Position numbers and translations under genes: made by a program
The notes under the pieces: model-generated
The model's database searches: none
What the model saw: the letters and a program-made list of their open reading frames with translations, nothing else
Told to the model about the DNA's origin: nothing
Shown here: in pieces, positions 41,814 through 51,435 of the stretch
How the letters are laid out: the number at the start of each line of letters is the position of its first letter
Position numbering within the stretch: the first letter of the stretch is position 1
Assembly: GCA_910584435.1 (NCBI GenBank)
Contig: CAJUAP010000015.1
Span: 8,930 to 72,929 of the forward strand
DNA length: 64,000 nt
Reading direction: 5' to 3'
Source of the DNA: an uncultured Acetatifactor sp.
Lineage (GTDB): Bacteria > Bacillota > Clostridia > Lachnospirales > Lachnospiraceae

Positions 41814-43838
41814 TCAATCCTCTTCCTCCATATCCTGCAGCTTCTTCTTCAACTCCACCATCTTGTCTCTCAGCTCTGCCGCTGCCTCAAAATTCAAATC
41901 CGCTGCCGCTCTCTGCATCTTCTTCTGCACTTCCGCAATCAGCTTCTCCAGTTCTTTGCGGCTCATGGATTCGGGATCTTTCTCAAACTGCATTTCTTCC
42001 CTGGCAATTTCCCTGGAAATGGATATCAAATCCCTGACAGCCTTCTTAATTGTCTGCGGTGTTATGCCATGTTCATCATTGTATTTCATCTGAATCTCGC
42101 GTCTGCGGCTGGTCTCGTCAAGCGCAGCCCGCATGGAATCCGTCACCGTATCCGCATACATAATGACACGGCCCTCCGCATTTCGCGCCGCACGTCCGAT
42201 GGTCTGTATCAGAGAAGTGGCACTTCGCAGAAACCCTTCCTTATCCGCATCCAAAATGACCACCAGGGATATCTCCGGAATATCCAATCCTTCCCGCAGC
42301 AGGTTGATACCCACCAGCACATCGAATACATCCAGACGCATATCACGGATGATTTCCGCCCGTTCCAGCGTCTCAATATCCGAGTGCATATACTTCACCC
42401 GAATACCCACCTCCCGCATATAGTCGGTCAAATCCTCCGCCATCCGCTTTGTCAGAGTTGTAATCAATACTTTATTATGCTTTTGTGTCTCCTGGTTGAC
42501 TTCACCGATCAAATCATCAATCTGTCCTTCCACGGGCCTTACATCCACTTCCGGATCCAGCAGTCCTGTGGGCCGGATGATCTGCTCCGTCCGCAGCAAT
42601 TCATGATCTGCCTCATAATCGGACGGTGTGGCAGACACGAACATCATCTGGTCAATATGCGCCTCAAATTCATCAAAATTCAAGGGCCTGTTATCCAATG
42701 CGGAAGGAAGCCGGAAACCATAATCCACCAGCGTTGTCTTTCTCGAACGGTCTCCGGCATACATTCCCCGTATCTGCGGAATTGTCATATGGGATTCGTC
42801 CACAATAATCAGGAAATCATCCCGGAAGAAATCCATCAATGTCATAGGCGGCGCTCCCGGAGGCATGCCGTTGAGATGCCGGGAATAATTCTCAATGCCG
42901 GAACAAAAACCCGTTTCCCGAAGCATCTCCACATCAAAATTTGTCCTCTCCGCAATCCGCTGGGCCTCAATCAGCTTGTCCTCCCCCTTGAAAAAGCGCA
43001 CCTGCTCTTCCATTTCCTGCACAATATGCTCGCATGCAATCTTAATTTTATCCTGCGATACCACATAATGCGACGCCGGGAAAATGGCTGCATGATTCAA
43101 AACCGCATGAACCCTGCCTGACAAGGGCTCCACTTCCGCAATTCTGTCAATTTCATCCCCGAAGAACTCCACCCGGATAAAATAATCCCCTCCCTGGGCC
43201 GGATAAACCTCGATCACATCCCCGTGTACCCGAAAACACCCTCGCTGCATATCCATGTCGTTACGGTTGTACTGAATATCCACCAGCTCCCGCAATACCT
43301 GATCCCTGTCTTTCACCATGCCGGGCCGCAGGGACACTACCATATCCTGATACTCATCCGGACTGCCCAGACCATAGATACAGGATACGCTGGCCACCAC
43401 AACCACATCTCTCCGCTCTGTCAGTGATACCGTAGCCGACAGGCGCAGCTTGTCTATCTCATCATTGATAGAAGAATCCTTGGCAATATAGGTATCAGAA
43501 GAAGGCACATATGCCTCCGGCTGATAATAATCATAATAGGACACAAAGTATTCTACCGCGTTTTCAGGAAAAAATTCCTTGAACTCACCGTACAATTGGC
43601 CTGCCAGGGTCTTATTGTGCGCTATGACCAAAGTGGGCTTATTTAACGCCGCAATGACGTTGGCCATGGTGAATGTCTTGCCGGAACCGGTGACGCCCAG
43701 CAGAGTCTGGAACTGGTTGCCTTTTTTGAATCCCTCCACCAGTTCCGCTATGGCTGCGGGCTGGTCGCCGGTGGGTTTGTATTCGCTGTGAAGCTTAAAC
43801 GGTTTCTGTTCTATGAACGTCTTTGGTTCATTTTGCAC
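41814..43838 (-). CDS. uvrB: Excinuclease ABC subunit B
   Basis: Encodes 674 residues. LLGVTGSGKTFTMANVIA is Walker A, YYDYYQPEAYVPSSDTYIAK the beta-hairpin that inserts in DNA, and the C-terminal UVR motif (LEKLIAEVQKKMQRAAADLN) binds UvrC. It verifies damage after UvrA loading. A GTG at 43838 with GGAGG eight bases upstream is the best start; the GTG at 43847 touches the ribosome site and cannot use it. It precedes uvrA by 220 bp, mostly repeat DNA. A fragment resembling another uvrB lies 170 bp upstream. Confidence 0.95.
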   Translation of the reverse strand: MQNEPKTFIEQKPFKLHSEYKPTGDQPAAIAELVEGFKKGNQFQTLLGVTGSGKTFTMANVIAALNKPTLVIAHNKTLAGQLYGEFKEFFPENAVEYFVSYYDYYQPEAYVPSSDTYIAKDSSINDEIDKLRLSATVSLTERRDVVVVASVSCIYGLGSPDEYQDMVVSLRPGMVKDRDQVLRELVDIQYNRNDMDMQRGCFRVHGDVIEVYPAQGGDYFIRVEFFGDEIDRIAEVEPLSGRVHAVLNHAAIFPASHYVVSQDKIKIACEHIVQEMEEQVRFFKGEDKLIEAQRIAERTNFDVEMLRETGFCSGIENYSRHLNGMPPGAPPMTLMDFFRDDFLIIVDESHMTIPQIRGMYAGDRSRKTTLVDYGFRLPSALDNRPLNFDEFEAHIDQMMFVSATPSDYEADHELLRTEQIIRPTGLLDPEVDVRPVEGQIDDLIGEVNQETQKHNKVLITTLTKRMAEDLTDYMREVGIRVKYMHSDIETLERAEIIRDMRLDVFDVLVGINLLREGLDIPEISLVVILDADKEGFLRSATSLIQTIGRAARNAEGRVIMYADTVTDSMRAALDETSRRREIQMKYNDEHGITPQTIKKAVRDLISISREIAREEMQFEKDPESMSRKELEKLIAEVQKKMQRAAADLNFEAAAELRDKMVELKKKLQDMEEED

Positions 43839-44296
43839 AAATGTCACCTCCGTAATATCGCTGAAAATATATTAGAAAAGTCCTGCATATAAATCGAATG
43901 TTCCCTGATTTGATACCACCACTATCACTGTAAGCATAGGATGCTGAATAAAAAACTATACATCCTCCAATGAAAAAGTCTGTGTATCGTAAAATCCGCC
44001 AATATAGCAGGACACAAAATACTCCACCGCATTCTCAGGGAAGACCTTAAAGTCAATCGCTCAAAAGTAACTCTGATTATACCATAAAGCATTTTATTTG
44101 TATAGATGCAAACAGCAATTTTCAGAACATTTGTTCCAAATATTTGTTCTGATATCCGCCGGCCTCCATCCCCCTTCTCCGCCATGGCACCATCCCTGTA
44201 TGACAGCGGCTCCGGGATACCACAGGCTTGTCCGGTTACCCGAATTCTCTTTCCATACGAAAAGGGGAAGTAACAATATCCAATTCCCTGCATGGT
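43839..44296. other. Gene-free region upstream of uvrB
   Basis: A 458-bp stretch with no convincing gene. It contains a uvrB-like fragment at 44008-44051 and AT-rich DNA at 43860-43930 and 44060-44130 that may hold the uvrB promoter. A 122-codon frame on the minus strand has no recognisable features. Confidence 0.5.
44008..44051 (-). pseudogene. Fragment of a uvrB homologue
   Basis: On the minus strand these 44 bases translate as KVFPENAVEYFVSC, matching KEFFPENAVEYFVSY of the intact UvrB about 500 bp away. Most base differences are at third codon positions (GTG/GTA, GAG/GAA, TAT/TAC), which points to a diverged homologue rather than a recent copy of the adjacent gene. Similarity ends on both sides. 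Confidence 0.6.
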
Positions 44297-46108
44297 TTAT
44301 AATATGCTTCTGTCATCTTCCCTCCCCCGCATGACCGCATACCCAATCAATGGCACTATGACAACAAGACAATAGACATATCTCAGCACCGAAACCGGGC
44401 CAAGGTAACAGGTAGCCAGGTACATGAACGGAACAGCCCCCGCCAGACCTGCCTCTCTTTTCCTTCTGCAGATACTCCAAAACAGATAATACGTCAGGAA
44501 CCATATCCAGCAGTCAGGGCGGTGCAGATACCCCAGCACCGGCACCTTATCATATTCCCCCTTGAAATAAAGCGGTTCATAAATCCTGCCCGGCCAGCTG
44601 CAGTATTCCCTCTTCTCTATCTGTTCACAATCCCTCCATATCAGTTTGTGGTAGAACTCAATGTTGCCGGAGGCATATTTCCCCCTCTCCAGAGGATACC
44701 AGAACCCCATGGTATTGGTCACCCAGGCTTCTATATATTCATCCGGAAATTTTAATCCCATCTTCACAAAAAGCTTCATAAAATTCCATAAATTCTCTTT
44801 CATCAGCTCTTCATTGGCTCTCAGCTTCACATTATCTGCCAGATAAGGATTATAGTCCTTCATATCCTCTTCCACCAAATACATACAGATTTCAGCGTAA
44901 TCCGTCTCACTGACTTCATCTCCCCGGTAAGAGCCTACTCTGGCAAGACACTGCAGCACCATGCAGAAAGTCTCCCGATACCGATCCACTGTTTCCGCCT
45001 TCGTTACCGCCACCAAGCCGGCATTGGCTATACTTGCCATAATGCAGACGGCAGCAAGAAGCCCTGCCCCATATAATTTCTGCTTACGATTCCTTTTCAC
45101 AAACAGCAGTATGATAACCGCACCTGCCGCCACAGCATAAACAGCATTATTCCGCATCAGGAAACACATAACACCGCTGAGAATCAATCCCGCATAGGAA
45201 TACCAGCGGAATTGCTCCTTATCCACCAACAGTCTGACCACAAAAATCATAAACCACAGGAAAAATGCTGCAAACATGACATCCTTGGTTGCCGTGATGG
45301 AATACATTGCATGCATAGGAAACAATGCAAACCACAATACGGCACACAGGCAATACGCCTTCGGCACGCCTCTCTTGTACAGATAATAGCCGCAGTACCC
45401 AAACGCAGCTGACAATACCAGCATCTGCAGCAAGGTATATAGCTGAAACCCCGTGGATGCATCTCCGATGGACACGCCAAACTTATAAGCCTCCCCCATG
45501 ATGACAGTATGCAGCAATGGATGATGTGTATTATATTGATTATCAATGACTTCTTCCATTTGATACGGCGCGTCATAAACAAAATTTCCAGGCCAGAACC
45601 ACAAAAATATAGGAAGATATGCCGCAAAAATAATAAACCACAGGATAAAATAATATCTCTTCCTGACTTTATATTCGCATTTTTCCTTACCATACCGGCA
45701 CAGCCTGTCAAATTGCAGCAGTATCTCCTCGGATACCGGAATCGAGACAATTGCAATTCCTGCCATCACAGCAAACTGTAAAAATACCACCTGGGGCGAC
45801 TGAAAAATATCATTCGCAAAATGGGCATAAGTCCCATAAACAATTGCCGCCGCCATCAGAAATCCGCTTACCGCAGCCACACAATGCAGTCTCCTGTCTT
45901 CTCTGAGAAGCATCCGGTTCACAAGCCGCCAGGCAGCTATCAATCCAAGCAGACTCCAAATATTATATCCGAACTTTCCCACGCCATCCCCCACACCATG
46001 TAACTGGAAAAAGGAGATGATATGGTTCAGGGAAAGCACAAAACATATGCATAAAATAAATAGTATCATTCCTTTTATATAACCTTTTTTCCGTTTGATG
46101 TTATCCAT
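44297..46108 (-). CDS. DUF6020-like multi-spanning membrane protein
   Basis: Encodes 603 residues with about 13 hydrophobic segments. FWPGNFVYDAPYQMEEVIDN and NTHHPLLHTVIMG in the first large outer loop, then ITATKDVMFAAFFL, resemble DUF6020/GT-C glycosyltransferase-like proteins of Firmicutes. The soluble segment at about 395-510 (GSYRGDEVSETDYAEICMYL) is extracytoplasmic. The ATG at 46108 follows TGAGG. It could modify a wall polymer or membrane-linked glycan; the substrate is unknown. The family name is from memory. It is separated from uvrB by 458 bp. Confidence 0.75.
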   Translation of the reverse strand: MDNIKRKKGYIKGMILFILCICFVLSLNHIISFFQLHGVGDGVGKFGYNIWSLLGLIAAWRLVNRMLLREDRRLHCVAAVSGFLMAAAIVYGTYAHFANDIFQSPQVVFLQFAVMAGIAIVSIPVSEEILLQFDRLCRYGKEKCEYKVRKRYYFILWFIIFAAYLPIFLWFWPGNFVYDAPYQMEEVIDNQYNTHHPLLHTVIMGEAYKFGVSIGDASTGFQLYTLLQMLVLSAAFGYCGYYLYKRGVPKAYCLCAVLWFALFPMHAMYSITATKDVMFAAFFLWFMIFVVRLLVDKEQFRWYSYAGLILSGVMCFLMRNNAVYAVAAGAVIILLFVKRNRKQKLYGAGLLAAVCIMASIANAGLVAVTKAETVDRYRETFCMVLQCLARVGSYRGDEVSETDYAEICMYLVEEDMKDYNPYLADNVKLRANEELMKENLWNFMKLFVKMGLKFPDEYIEAWVTNTMGFWYPLERGKYASGNIEFYHKLIWRDCEQIEKREYCSWPGRIYEPLYFKGEYDKVPVLGYLHRPDCWIWFLTYYLFWSICRRKREAGLAGAVPFMYLATCYLGPVSVLRYVYCLVVIVPLIGYAVMRGREDDRSIL

Positions 46109-46151
46109 ATCTTCCAACCTCATTCATACAAGATTTGCACAATCTCCCAAT

Positions 46152-46230
46152 CCTCACAATAATTGCAAGGCCGCCCGCCGCCTTGGGAGCGCAATTTTGA
46201 CTCCGCGGCACAGACTGTCTGAACTGTTAC
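46152..46230 (-). repeat. Truncated hairpin element, family E1, copy C
   Basis: Matches the right half of the complete copy at 14555: AATTGCAAGG through GCGCAATTTTGACTCCGCGG and CTGTCTGAACTGTTAC. The AATTGC/GCAATT stem is kept although inner bases differ. It lies between the DUF3899 gene stop and the start of the DUF6020-like gene. Confidence 0.6.
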
Positions 46231-46352
46231 TGCTTGTCCACATTTCAAGAAATTATCATGCTATACCTGCCGCTCGGACAATCAGCCGGCCAAAGGGCAA
46301 AAACAGCCGCAAATAAGCCGCCAAAGACAATATGCCTCTGGCGGCCTGACAA

Positions 46353-46712
46353 TCACGGAAATGAAAACGCCGATATCAGAAAAGAAATCAACAGAAAAGC
46401 CCCCCCCACCACAAGATACGGCAGAAAGGTTCTTCCCTGTCTGCTCCTTTTCTCCTTTTTCCCGACGGTATACTCATATAAATCCTTATACCTCCTGTTA
46501 CTGCCCAGTGTTGAAAATCCATACCCGATGGTATCAAAAGCACCGGCGGCGGTAATCCAGGAAAGCAGCCCCAGCAGAATCGAGACAGCCCCCGCCACGC
46601 TGAATGCATCCACATAATATATTTTCAGATCAAATCCTCTGAGCAAGAGTACCGCCAATGTAAGAACAATATTAATCACAAGTGCCGTAATATATCGTTT
46701 CCAGGAACCCAT
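46353..46712 (-). CDS. DUF3899 membrane protein
   Basis: Encodes 119 residues with three hydrophobic segments (about 8-26, 37-58 and 96-117) and a basic cytoplasmic loop (GSNRRYKDLYEYTVGKKEKR). The layout and the GAFDTIGYGFSTL motif match DUF3899 proteins, small membrane proteins of unknown role. The only ribosome site candidate, GGAGAG, is thirteen bases upstream of the ATG, so the start is uncertain. It lies 27 bp after the peptide-transporter operon and may be its last gene. Confidence 0.75.
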   Translation of the reverse strand: MGSWKRYITALVINIVLTLAVLLLRGFDLKIYYVDAFSVAGAVSILLGLLSWITAAGAFDTIGYGFSTLGSNRRYKDLYEYTVGKKEKRSRQGRTFLPYLVVGGAFLLISFLISAFSFP

Positions 46713-46739
46713 AACGAAGTCTGCTCTCCTAATCTTATA

Positions 46740-48020
46740 TCAGCCATTCAATTCTTTCATATATCTCTCATACTCTGCATTGTTGCAGTACACAAAATGA
46801 TCTTCCCGTATTTCCCTTAATTCAGGCGTATCACCATGATCATAGTCATGTACTTCCGCCGGGTTGTATAAGATACGCTGCCTCTTCTTCTCTGACCTGG
46901 GATTCGGCTTTGGAATCGCTGAAAGCAGCGCCTTCGTATAAGGATGCATTGGATGGGCAAAAAGCTCTGTGCTCGATGCCTTCTCAACAACCTTGCCAAA
47001 ATACATTACCACAATGGTATCGCAGAAATATTTTACAACGGACAGATCATGGGCAATGAAAATGATGGAAAGATTCAGCTCTTCCTGCAGCTCATTCAGA
47101 AGATTAATCACCTGGGCGCGAATAGACACATCTAAGGCGGAAATGGGCTCATCGCAGATTAAAAGCCTTGGATTCATAATAAGCGCTCTTGCAATACCGA
47201 TTCTCTGCCTCTGGCCCCCGGAGAATTCATGGGGATACCGCGATGCATGCTCTTCCACAAGCCCCACCCTGTTGAGCATCTCAACCACCTTCTTATGGTT
47301 TTCCTTTTTATTACGGAATCCCTGAATCCGCAGACCTTCCTGTATAATATCCTCCACCGTCATACGCGGGTCAAGAGAATCCACCGGATCCTGGAAAATC
47401 ATCTGGATTTCATTCAGCAGTTTTCTGCTCACATGGGCATTGTCATATTTTATCTGCTTTATCTTCTGTTCCTGGACAGCTTTCGTATCGGCAATCCTGG
47501 CCTGAATCTCTGCCACAGCCTTATCTGCGTCGCCTTTCAGCTTTGACACTTTGCTCTGATACTCCCGATCATTCTTGTCCAGCGCTGCAATATCCTTTTC
47601 CAGCGTATCCTTTATTTCCTTTATTTTATCATTGCCCCGAATCCTGGTCCATTTGATTTCCTTTCTGTTCCACCTGGTACCGCCGCTTATCCTGACGCCC
47701 TTGTAATAGACCGAACCTGAAGTAATATCATAGAGGCGTATAATGCTTCGTCCTGTAGTAGTTTTCCCACAGCCGCTCTCCCCCACAACCCCAAGACATT
47801 CTCCTTCCCTGATATCAAAAGAAACATTGGATACTGCCTTGGATTTCTGACGGTTCACACCCTTCCCAAAGTAAAAATACTGCTTCAAATGCCTGACGGA
47901 CAGAATAATCCCTTTCTCCCGAAGTTCCGGCTTCTGCTTCACTTTCGGATTGATATTATATTGACTGTTGAATTCACTGTTGCTCATACTGCCTGCGTAT
48001 TGGTTGTTCGTCTCACTCAT
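46740..48020 (-). CDS. oppF: Peptide ABC transporter ATPase, OppF type, with coiled-coil insertion
   Basis: Encodes 426 residues. Walker A GESGCGKT at 80-87, Q-loop QMIFQDPVDSLDPRM near 206, signature FSGGQRQRIGIARAL and Walker B LLICDEPISALD make a complete ATPase. The C-terminal HPYTKALLSAIPKPNP is the OppD/OppF-specific tail. Between Walker A and Q-loop, residues 116-200 form an inserted charged helical segment (KDTLEKDIAALDKNDREYQS) absent from standard OppF. The ATG at 48020 overlaps the oppD stop by 8 bp; the frame is open further up but inside oppD. Confidence 0.9.
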   Translation of the reverse strand: MSETNNQYAGSMSNSEFNSQYNINPKVKQKPELREKGIILSVRHLKQYFYFGKGVNRQKSKAVSNVSFDIREGECLGVVGESGCGKTTTGRSIIRLYDITSGSVYYKGVRISGGTRWNRKEIKWTRIRGNDKIKEIKDTLEKDIAALDKNDREYQSKVSKLKGDADKAVAEIQARIADTKAVQEQKIKQIKYDNAHVSRKLLNEIQMIFQDPVDSLDPRMTVEDIIQEGLRIQGFRNKKENHKKVVEMLNRVGLVEEHASRYPHEFSGGQRQRIGIARALIMNPRLLICDEPISALDVSIRAQVINLLNELQEELNLSIIFIAHDLSVVKYFCDTIVVMYFGKVVEKASSTELFAHPMHPYTKALLSAIPKPNPRSEKKRQRILYNPAEVHDYDHGDTPELREIREDHFVYCNNAEYERYMKELNG

Positions 48021-49509
48021 CGCATTTGTCCTCCTCAAGTGAAATTCGGATTCTCTCACTGACAATCTTCGGCATTTCAACCTTGGGTGCGTGAGAATCC
48101 AAAAGCCATGTAGCAGCATAATGAGTATCGCTGACTTTAAACATCGGCGGTTCTTCCCTGTAGTCAATGTTCATCGCATATCTGCTGCGTGCAGCAAACG
48201 CATCCCCTTTGGGAGGGTAAATCATATTGGGCGGTGTGCCCGGAATGGCCTCCAGCTTCTCCTTGCTGTCCACATCCGGAATACTGGACAGAAGCGCCCA
48301 TGTGTAAGGGTGCCTGGGATCATAGAAAATATCCTCTGCAGTGCCGTATTCCACAATTTTCCCCGCATACATAACAGCAACTCTGTCAGCCATATTTGCA
48401 ACCACCCCCAGGTCATGGGTGATGAAAATGCAGGAAAGATTTCTTTCCGCCTTAATCCGGTTAATCAGTTCCAATATCTGCGCCTGTATGGTCACATCCA
48501 GGGCTGTTGTAGGCTCATCACATATGAGAATCTCCGGGGATGCCGTCAGCGCAATGGCAATTACAATACGCTGCCTCATTCCGCCCGAAAATTCAAACGG
48601 ATACTGATTAAAACGCCTCTCCGGCTCCGGTATTCCTACCTCGCGCATGACTTCAATGGCACGCTTTTTCGCCTCTGCCTTGGTTAATTTCAGCTTATTC
48701 ACATACTCCTGCTTCTCTTTTTCTATCTCTTCTCTGGCTTTGGACTTTTCACCCTCCGAAGAAGCTGCAGCCAGCCTTCTCTGAAGCTCCTCCAGACGGG
48801 ACTTATGCTCCGCAGTCACCTTTTCCTTGTATTCCTTTACCTGCTGCTTTGCCTTCTTCTCCGTCTCTTCCAGCACCGCTTTCAGTTCTTTTGCCTTTTT
48901 CTCATAGTTTTCCCGCGTTTTTTTCTCAAACTCCTTAAACGCAAGCTTTCTCTCCTGAACTGCCTGTTTATCCTTAGCCTTCTCCTGGGCGTCCGTATAC
49001 TCCTTTGCTTTTATTTCTGCAATAAAAGCACTCAGCTTCTTTCTCTCATTGGCAATCTCAATGTTCATTTTGGCAAGCGTATTCTTATAATGAATGAGAT
49101 CATCGCTGATCAAATCATTATACATAATCTTCAGCTTGTCAGAGTTAATCAGCATGGCCTCCGTAATCTGCTTGCCGATACGGACAATGGGGTTCAGTGA
49201 GGACAGCGGATCCTGGAATATCATTCCTATTTTATGGCCGCGGATTTTATAGAATTCATCCTCCGATACCTCCAGCAGATTTTCCCCGCGGTACATAATA
49301 TTTCCGTTCTCAATAATGGCATTATTCGCCAGAATTCCCATAATCGCCTTTGACGTAACCGACTTTCCCGAACCTGATTCCCCTACGATACAGAGCGTTT
49401 CCCCACGGTGTAAGTCAAAAGAAATATCACGGACAGCCTTCAAGATTCCATTATCTGTTTTAAAATTGATTGTAAGATTATTTACTGATAAAACCTTATC
49501 CTGTGACAT
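48013..49509 (-). CDS. oppD: Peptide ABC transporter ATPase, OppD type, with long coiled-coil insertion
   Basis: Encodes 498 residues, against about 330-350 for typical OppD. Walker A GESGSGKS is at 43-50, Q-loop MIFQDPLSSLNP at 96-107, signature FSGGMRQR at 307-314 and Walker B ILICDEPT at 327-334. Residues about 122-278 are an uninterrupted Lys/Glu/Ala-rich coiled coil sitting between Q-loop and signature, in the helical subdomain. The tail HPYTWALLSSIPDVDSKEKL is OppD-like. The ATG at 49509 has GGAG five bases upstream. ATP hydrolysis drives peptide import with OppF. Confidence 0.92.
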   Translation of the reverse strand: MSQDKVLSVNNLTINFKTDNGILKAVRDISFDLHRGETLCIVGESGSGKSVTSKAIMGILANNAIIENGNIMYRGENLLEVSEDEFYKIRGHKIGMIFQDPLSSLNPIVRIGKQITEAMLINSDKLKIMYNDLISDDLIHYKNTLAKMNIEIANERKKLSAFIAEIKAKEYTDAQEKAKDKQAVQERKLAFKEFEKKTRENYEKKAKELKAVLEETEKKAKQQVKEYKEKVTAEHKSRLEELQRRLAAASSEGEKSKAREEIEKEKQEYVNKLKLTKAEAKKRAIEVMREVGIPEPERRFNQYPFEFSGGMRQRIVIAIALTASPEILICDEPTTALDVTIQAQILELINRIKAERNLSCIFITHDLGVVANMADRVAVMYAGKIVEYGTAEDIFYDPRHPYTWALLSSIPDVDSKEKLEAIPGTPPNMIYPPKGDAFAARSRYAMNIDYREEPPMFKVSDTHYAATWLLDSHAPKVEMPKIVSERIRISLEEDKCDE

Positions 49510-49548
49510 ATTCACTCCATTCCTTTCCGTACGAAGAATACCCTGCAG

Positions 49549-51435
49549 TTATTCAGTTCCTTTCAGAGCCGGGTTAAACGCATCCCGGAGTCCGTTTCCA
49601 AACAGATTGAACGAAATCATCATCAACGCCATCACAACGGCGGGGAATATTACCAGATTCGGATAAACGCCAAGGTATGACTGGTTTGTAGACATCATGA
49701 CGCCGAAAGACTGCAGCCCCTGAAGTCCCAGGTTTAAGTATGCCAGTGTTGCCTCGGAATATATTCCGTTCGTAATCATTAAGACACTGGATGTAATAAT
49801 TGTTCCCATGGAATTGGGCAGAATATGCTTGAAAATCAGCCGCAAATCCGATGAACCCAGCGTCCTGGAGGCAAGCACATATTCACGTCCCTTAAAACGA
49901 TAAAACTGTGTACGGGTTCTGTGTGCCGTACTGATCCATCCCGTCAGGCAGAGAGCCAGCACAAAGGTGAAAAAGTTATTTCCCAGGTGGAGAATACACA
50001 GGGTCATGACCACAATCCAGGGCACACCGCCCAGAATCTCACAGAAACGCTCCATCCATATATCAATATTTCCGCCGAAATACCCGGAAATAGAGCCCCA
50101 TATCAGGCCAAAGGTAAAGCAGAAAGCCGCCGTACACACACCTAGGATCAGGGATGTGCGCAGTCCTGCAAATGCACGCTTGAACAAATCAAAACCTGAG
50201 GCATCCGTTCCAAACAGGAATTTCGGCGGTTTATCATAGCCAAGCTTCCGATATCCATAGCCCCTGGCAGTAATGCTGGAAAGCTTCTTGGTAATGCCCA
50301 TCACCGTCTGACTCTCCACTACATCAATGGGACAGTCATCCGTAAGCTTCACAAAAGATTCCGGCCCCACCTTATAATCATACGTACAGTACCCTGCCGC
50401 AATCCAGTTATTCAGATCCGTAGCAGAATACGTCAATACATCCGCATCATCGTAGACAAGAGCATAGGTATCAATAGTGAAATCGCAGTAATAAATCAGA
50501 GAATCGTGAATTCCCTTACGCCCGGTACAGGACCAGTAGGAAAGCAGACTTGTATCGCTTATATTGACAAAGTCCGTGGCATCCGTAATAGAAACTTCCG
50601 CCAGCTCTTCTACATTCGCCGCCGTCTCCTTTGCGCTTAAGACAACGCTTTCAACCAAAATATACTGAAAATTGGATGCAGCAGATTTCACTTCAAACAC
50701 AACCTGCCCATGCAGAGATGACAGTCCTGCCTTTTCCAGCGCCTCGCTGATATTTACGGACAATGCACTGTAGTCACGGGAGAAATCCCGAAGCATAACC
50801 ACATCATCCCCTGATTTTAAATAAACTGCATACTCTCCCAGCTCAGAACCACTGACCCCCTCTTCATCACTGAACACCACATCCAGACGATATTCCCCGT
50901 TTGTGTCAAAATCCACCGCCTTGGAGGCCATGACCAGATTCTTATTCTCTATGGCAGCATCCGTTGCCAGCACCACTACGCCGCCCTGGCCGTAGGGATT
51001 GGCAGCATCAACCCTGGTGGGTTCCTCGTCCACAGCAATCTTCACCAGCGCTGCCTTAATGGCCGCCGTGGAATATTTGTCTGACAGGGCGGGGATCTCG
51101 TTGTCCACATCATATACAATCCGGGTGGACTTCCTTGTTCCATCCCAGAAACCGGTTCCTGCTTCAAAAAGCTTCGGTGCAAGAAATGCTTCCGGCGTAC
51201 TTACTGTTGTAATATTACAGGGTGACAGCATGGGCACCAATATGGTTAAAACCACCAATATACCGAGAATAATACTGCCCGCCACCGAAGCCTTATTCTT
51301 TCGGAACCGCCTGAGGGCATCCTTGAAGAAAGTGGTGGGCTTGGTGTCAAGCTTCTTGTCCGTAACCCGTTTGTCCTTCTGGATCAGAACGAAGTCATCT
51401 TCTCTGAATACTATATTTTTATTTGTATCAGCCAT
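49549..51435 (-). CDS. oppC: Peptide ABC transporter permease, OppC type, with 320-residue extracellular insertion
   Basis: Encodes 628 residues, about twice the family norm. The first membrane helix lies near 52-72, followed by an insertion of about 320 residues (80-400), then the usual OppC core beginning FLFGTDASGFDLFKRA at 407 with five more helices and the EAA loop (YVLASRTLGSSDLRLIFKHI). The insertion is soluble, Asp/Ser-rich and has alternating strand patterns (EYRLDVVFSDEEG; GQVVFEVKSAASNFQYILVE), so probably a beta-sandwich. It should face outward and contact the binding protein. It starts one base inside the oppB stop (TAATG). Confidence 0.9.
   Translation of the reverse strand: MADTNKNIVFREDDFVLIQKDKRVTDKKLDTKPTTFFKDALRRFRKNKASVAGSIILGILVVLTILVPMLSPCNITTVSTPEAFLAPKLFEAGTGFWDGTRKSTRIVYDVDNEIPALSDKYSTAAIKAALVKIAVDEEPTRVDAANPYGQGGVVVLATDAAIENKNLVMASKAVDFDTNGEYRLDVVFSDEEGVSGSELGEYAVYLKSGDDVVMLRDFSRDYSALSVNISEALEKAGLSSLHGQVVFEVKSAASNFQYILVESVVLSAKETAANVEELAEVSITDATDFVNISDTSLLSYWSCTGRKGIHDSLIYYCDFTIDTYALVYDDADVLTYSATDLNNWIAAGYCTYDYKVGPESFVKLTDDCPIDVVESQTVMGITKKLSSITARGYGYRKLGYDKPPKFLFGTDASGFDLFKRAFAGLRTSLILGVCTAAFCFTFGLIWGSISGYFGGNIDIWMERFCEILGGVPWIVVMTLCILHLGNNFFTFVLALCLTGWISTAHRTRTQFYRFKGREYVLASRTLGSSDLRLIFKHILPNSMGTIITSSVLMITNGIYSEATLAYLNLGLQGLQSFGVMMSTNQSYLGVYPNLVIFPAVVMALMMISFNLFGNGLRDAFNPALKGTE

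Noticed and set aside
41538..43121. 527-codon plus-strand frame opposite uvrA/uvrB
   Set aside because: The opposite strand is unambiguous UvrB, and the frame has His/Leu/Arg-rich shadow composition.
43925..44293. 122-codon minus-strand frame upstream of uvrB
   Set aside because: No recognisable features, and it crosses the uvrB fragment in the wrong frame.
48013..49509. OppD read as an SMC/Rad50-type ATPase because of its coiled coil
   Set aside because: The Q-loop, FSGGMRQR signature and HPYTWALLSSIP tail are those of OppD; only the helical insertion resembles SMC proteins.
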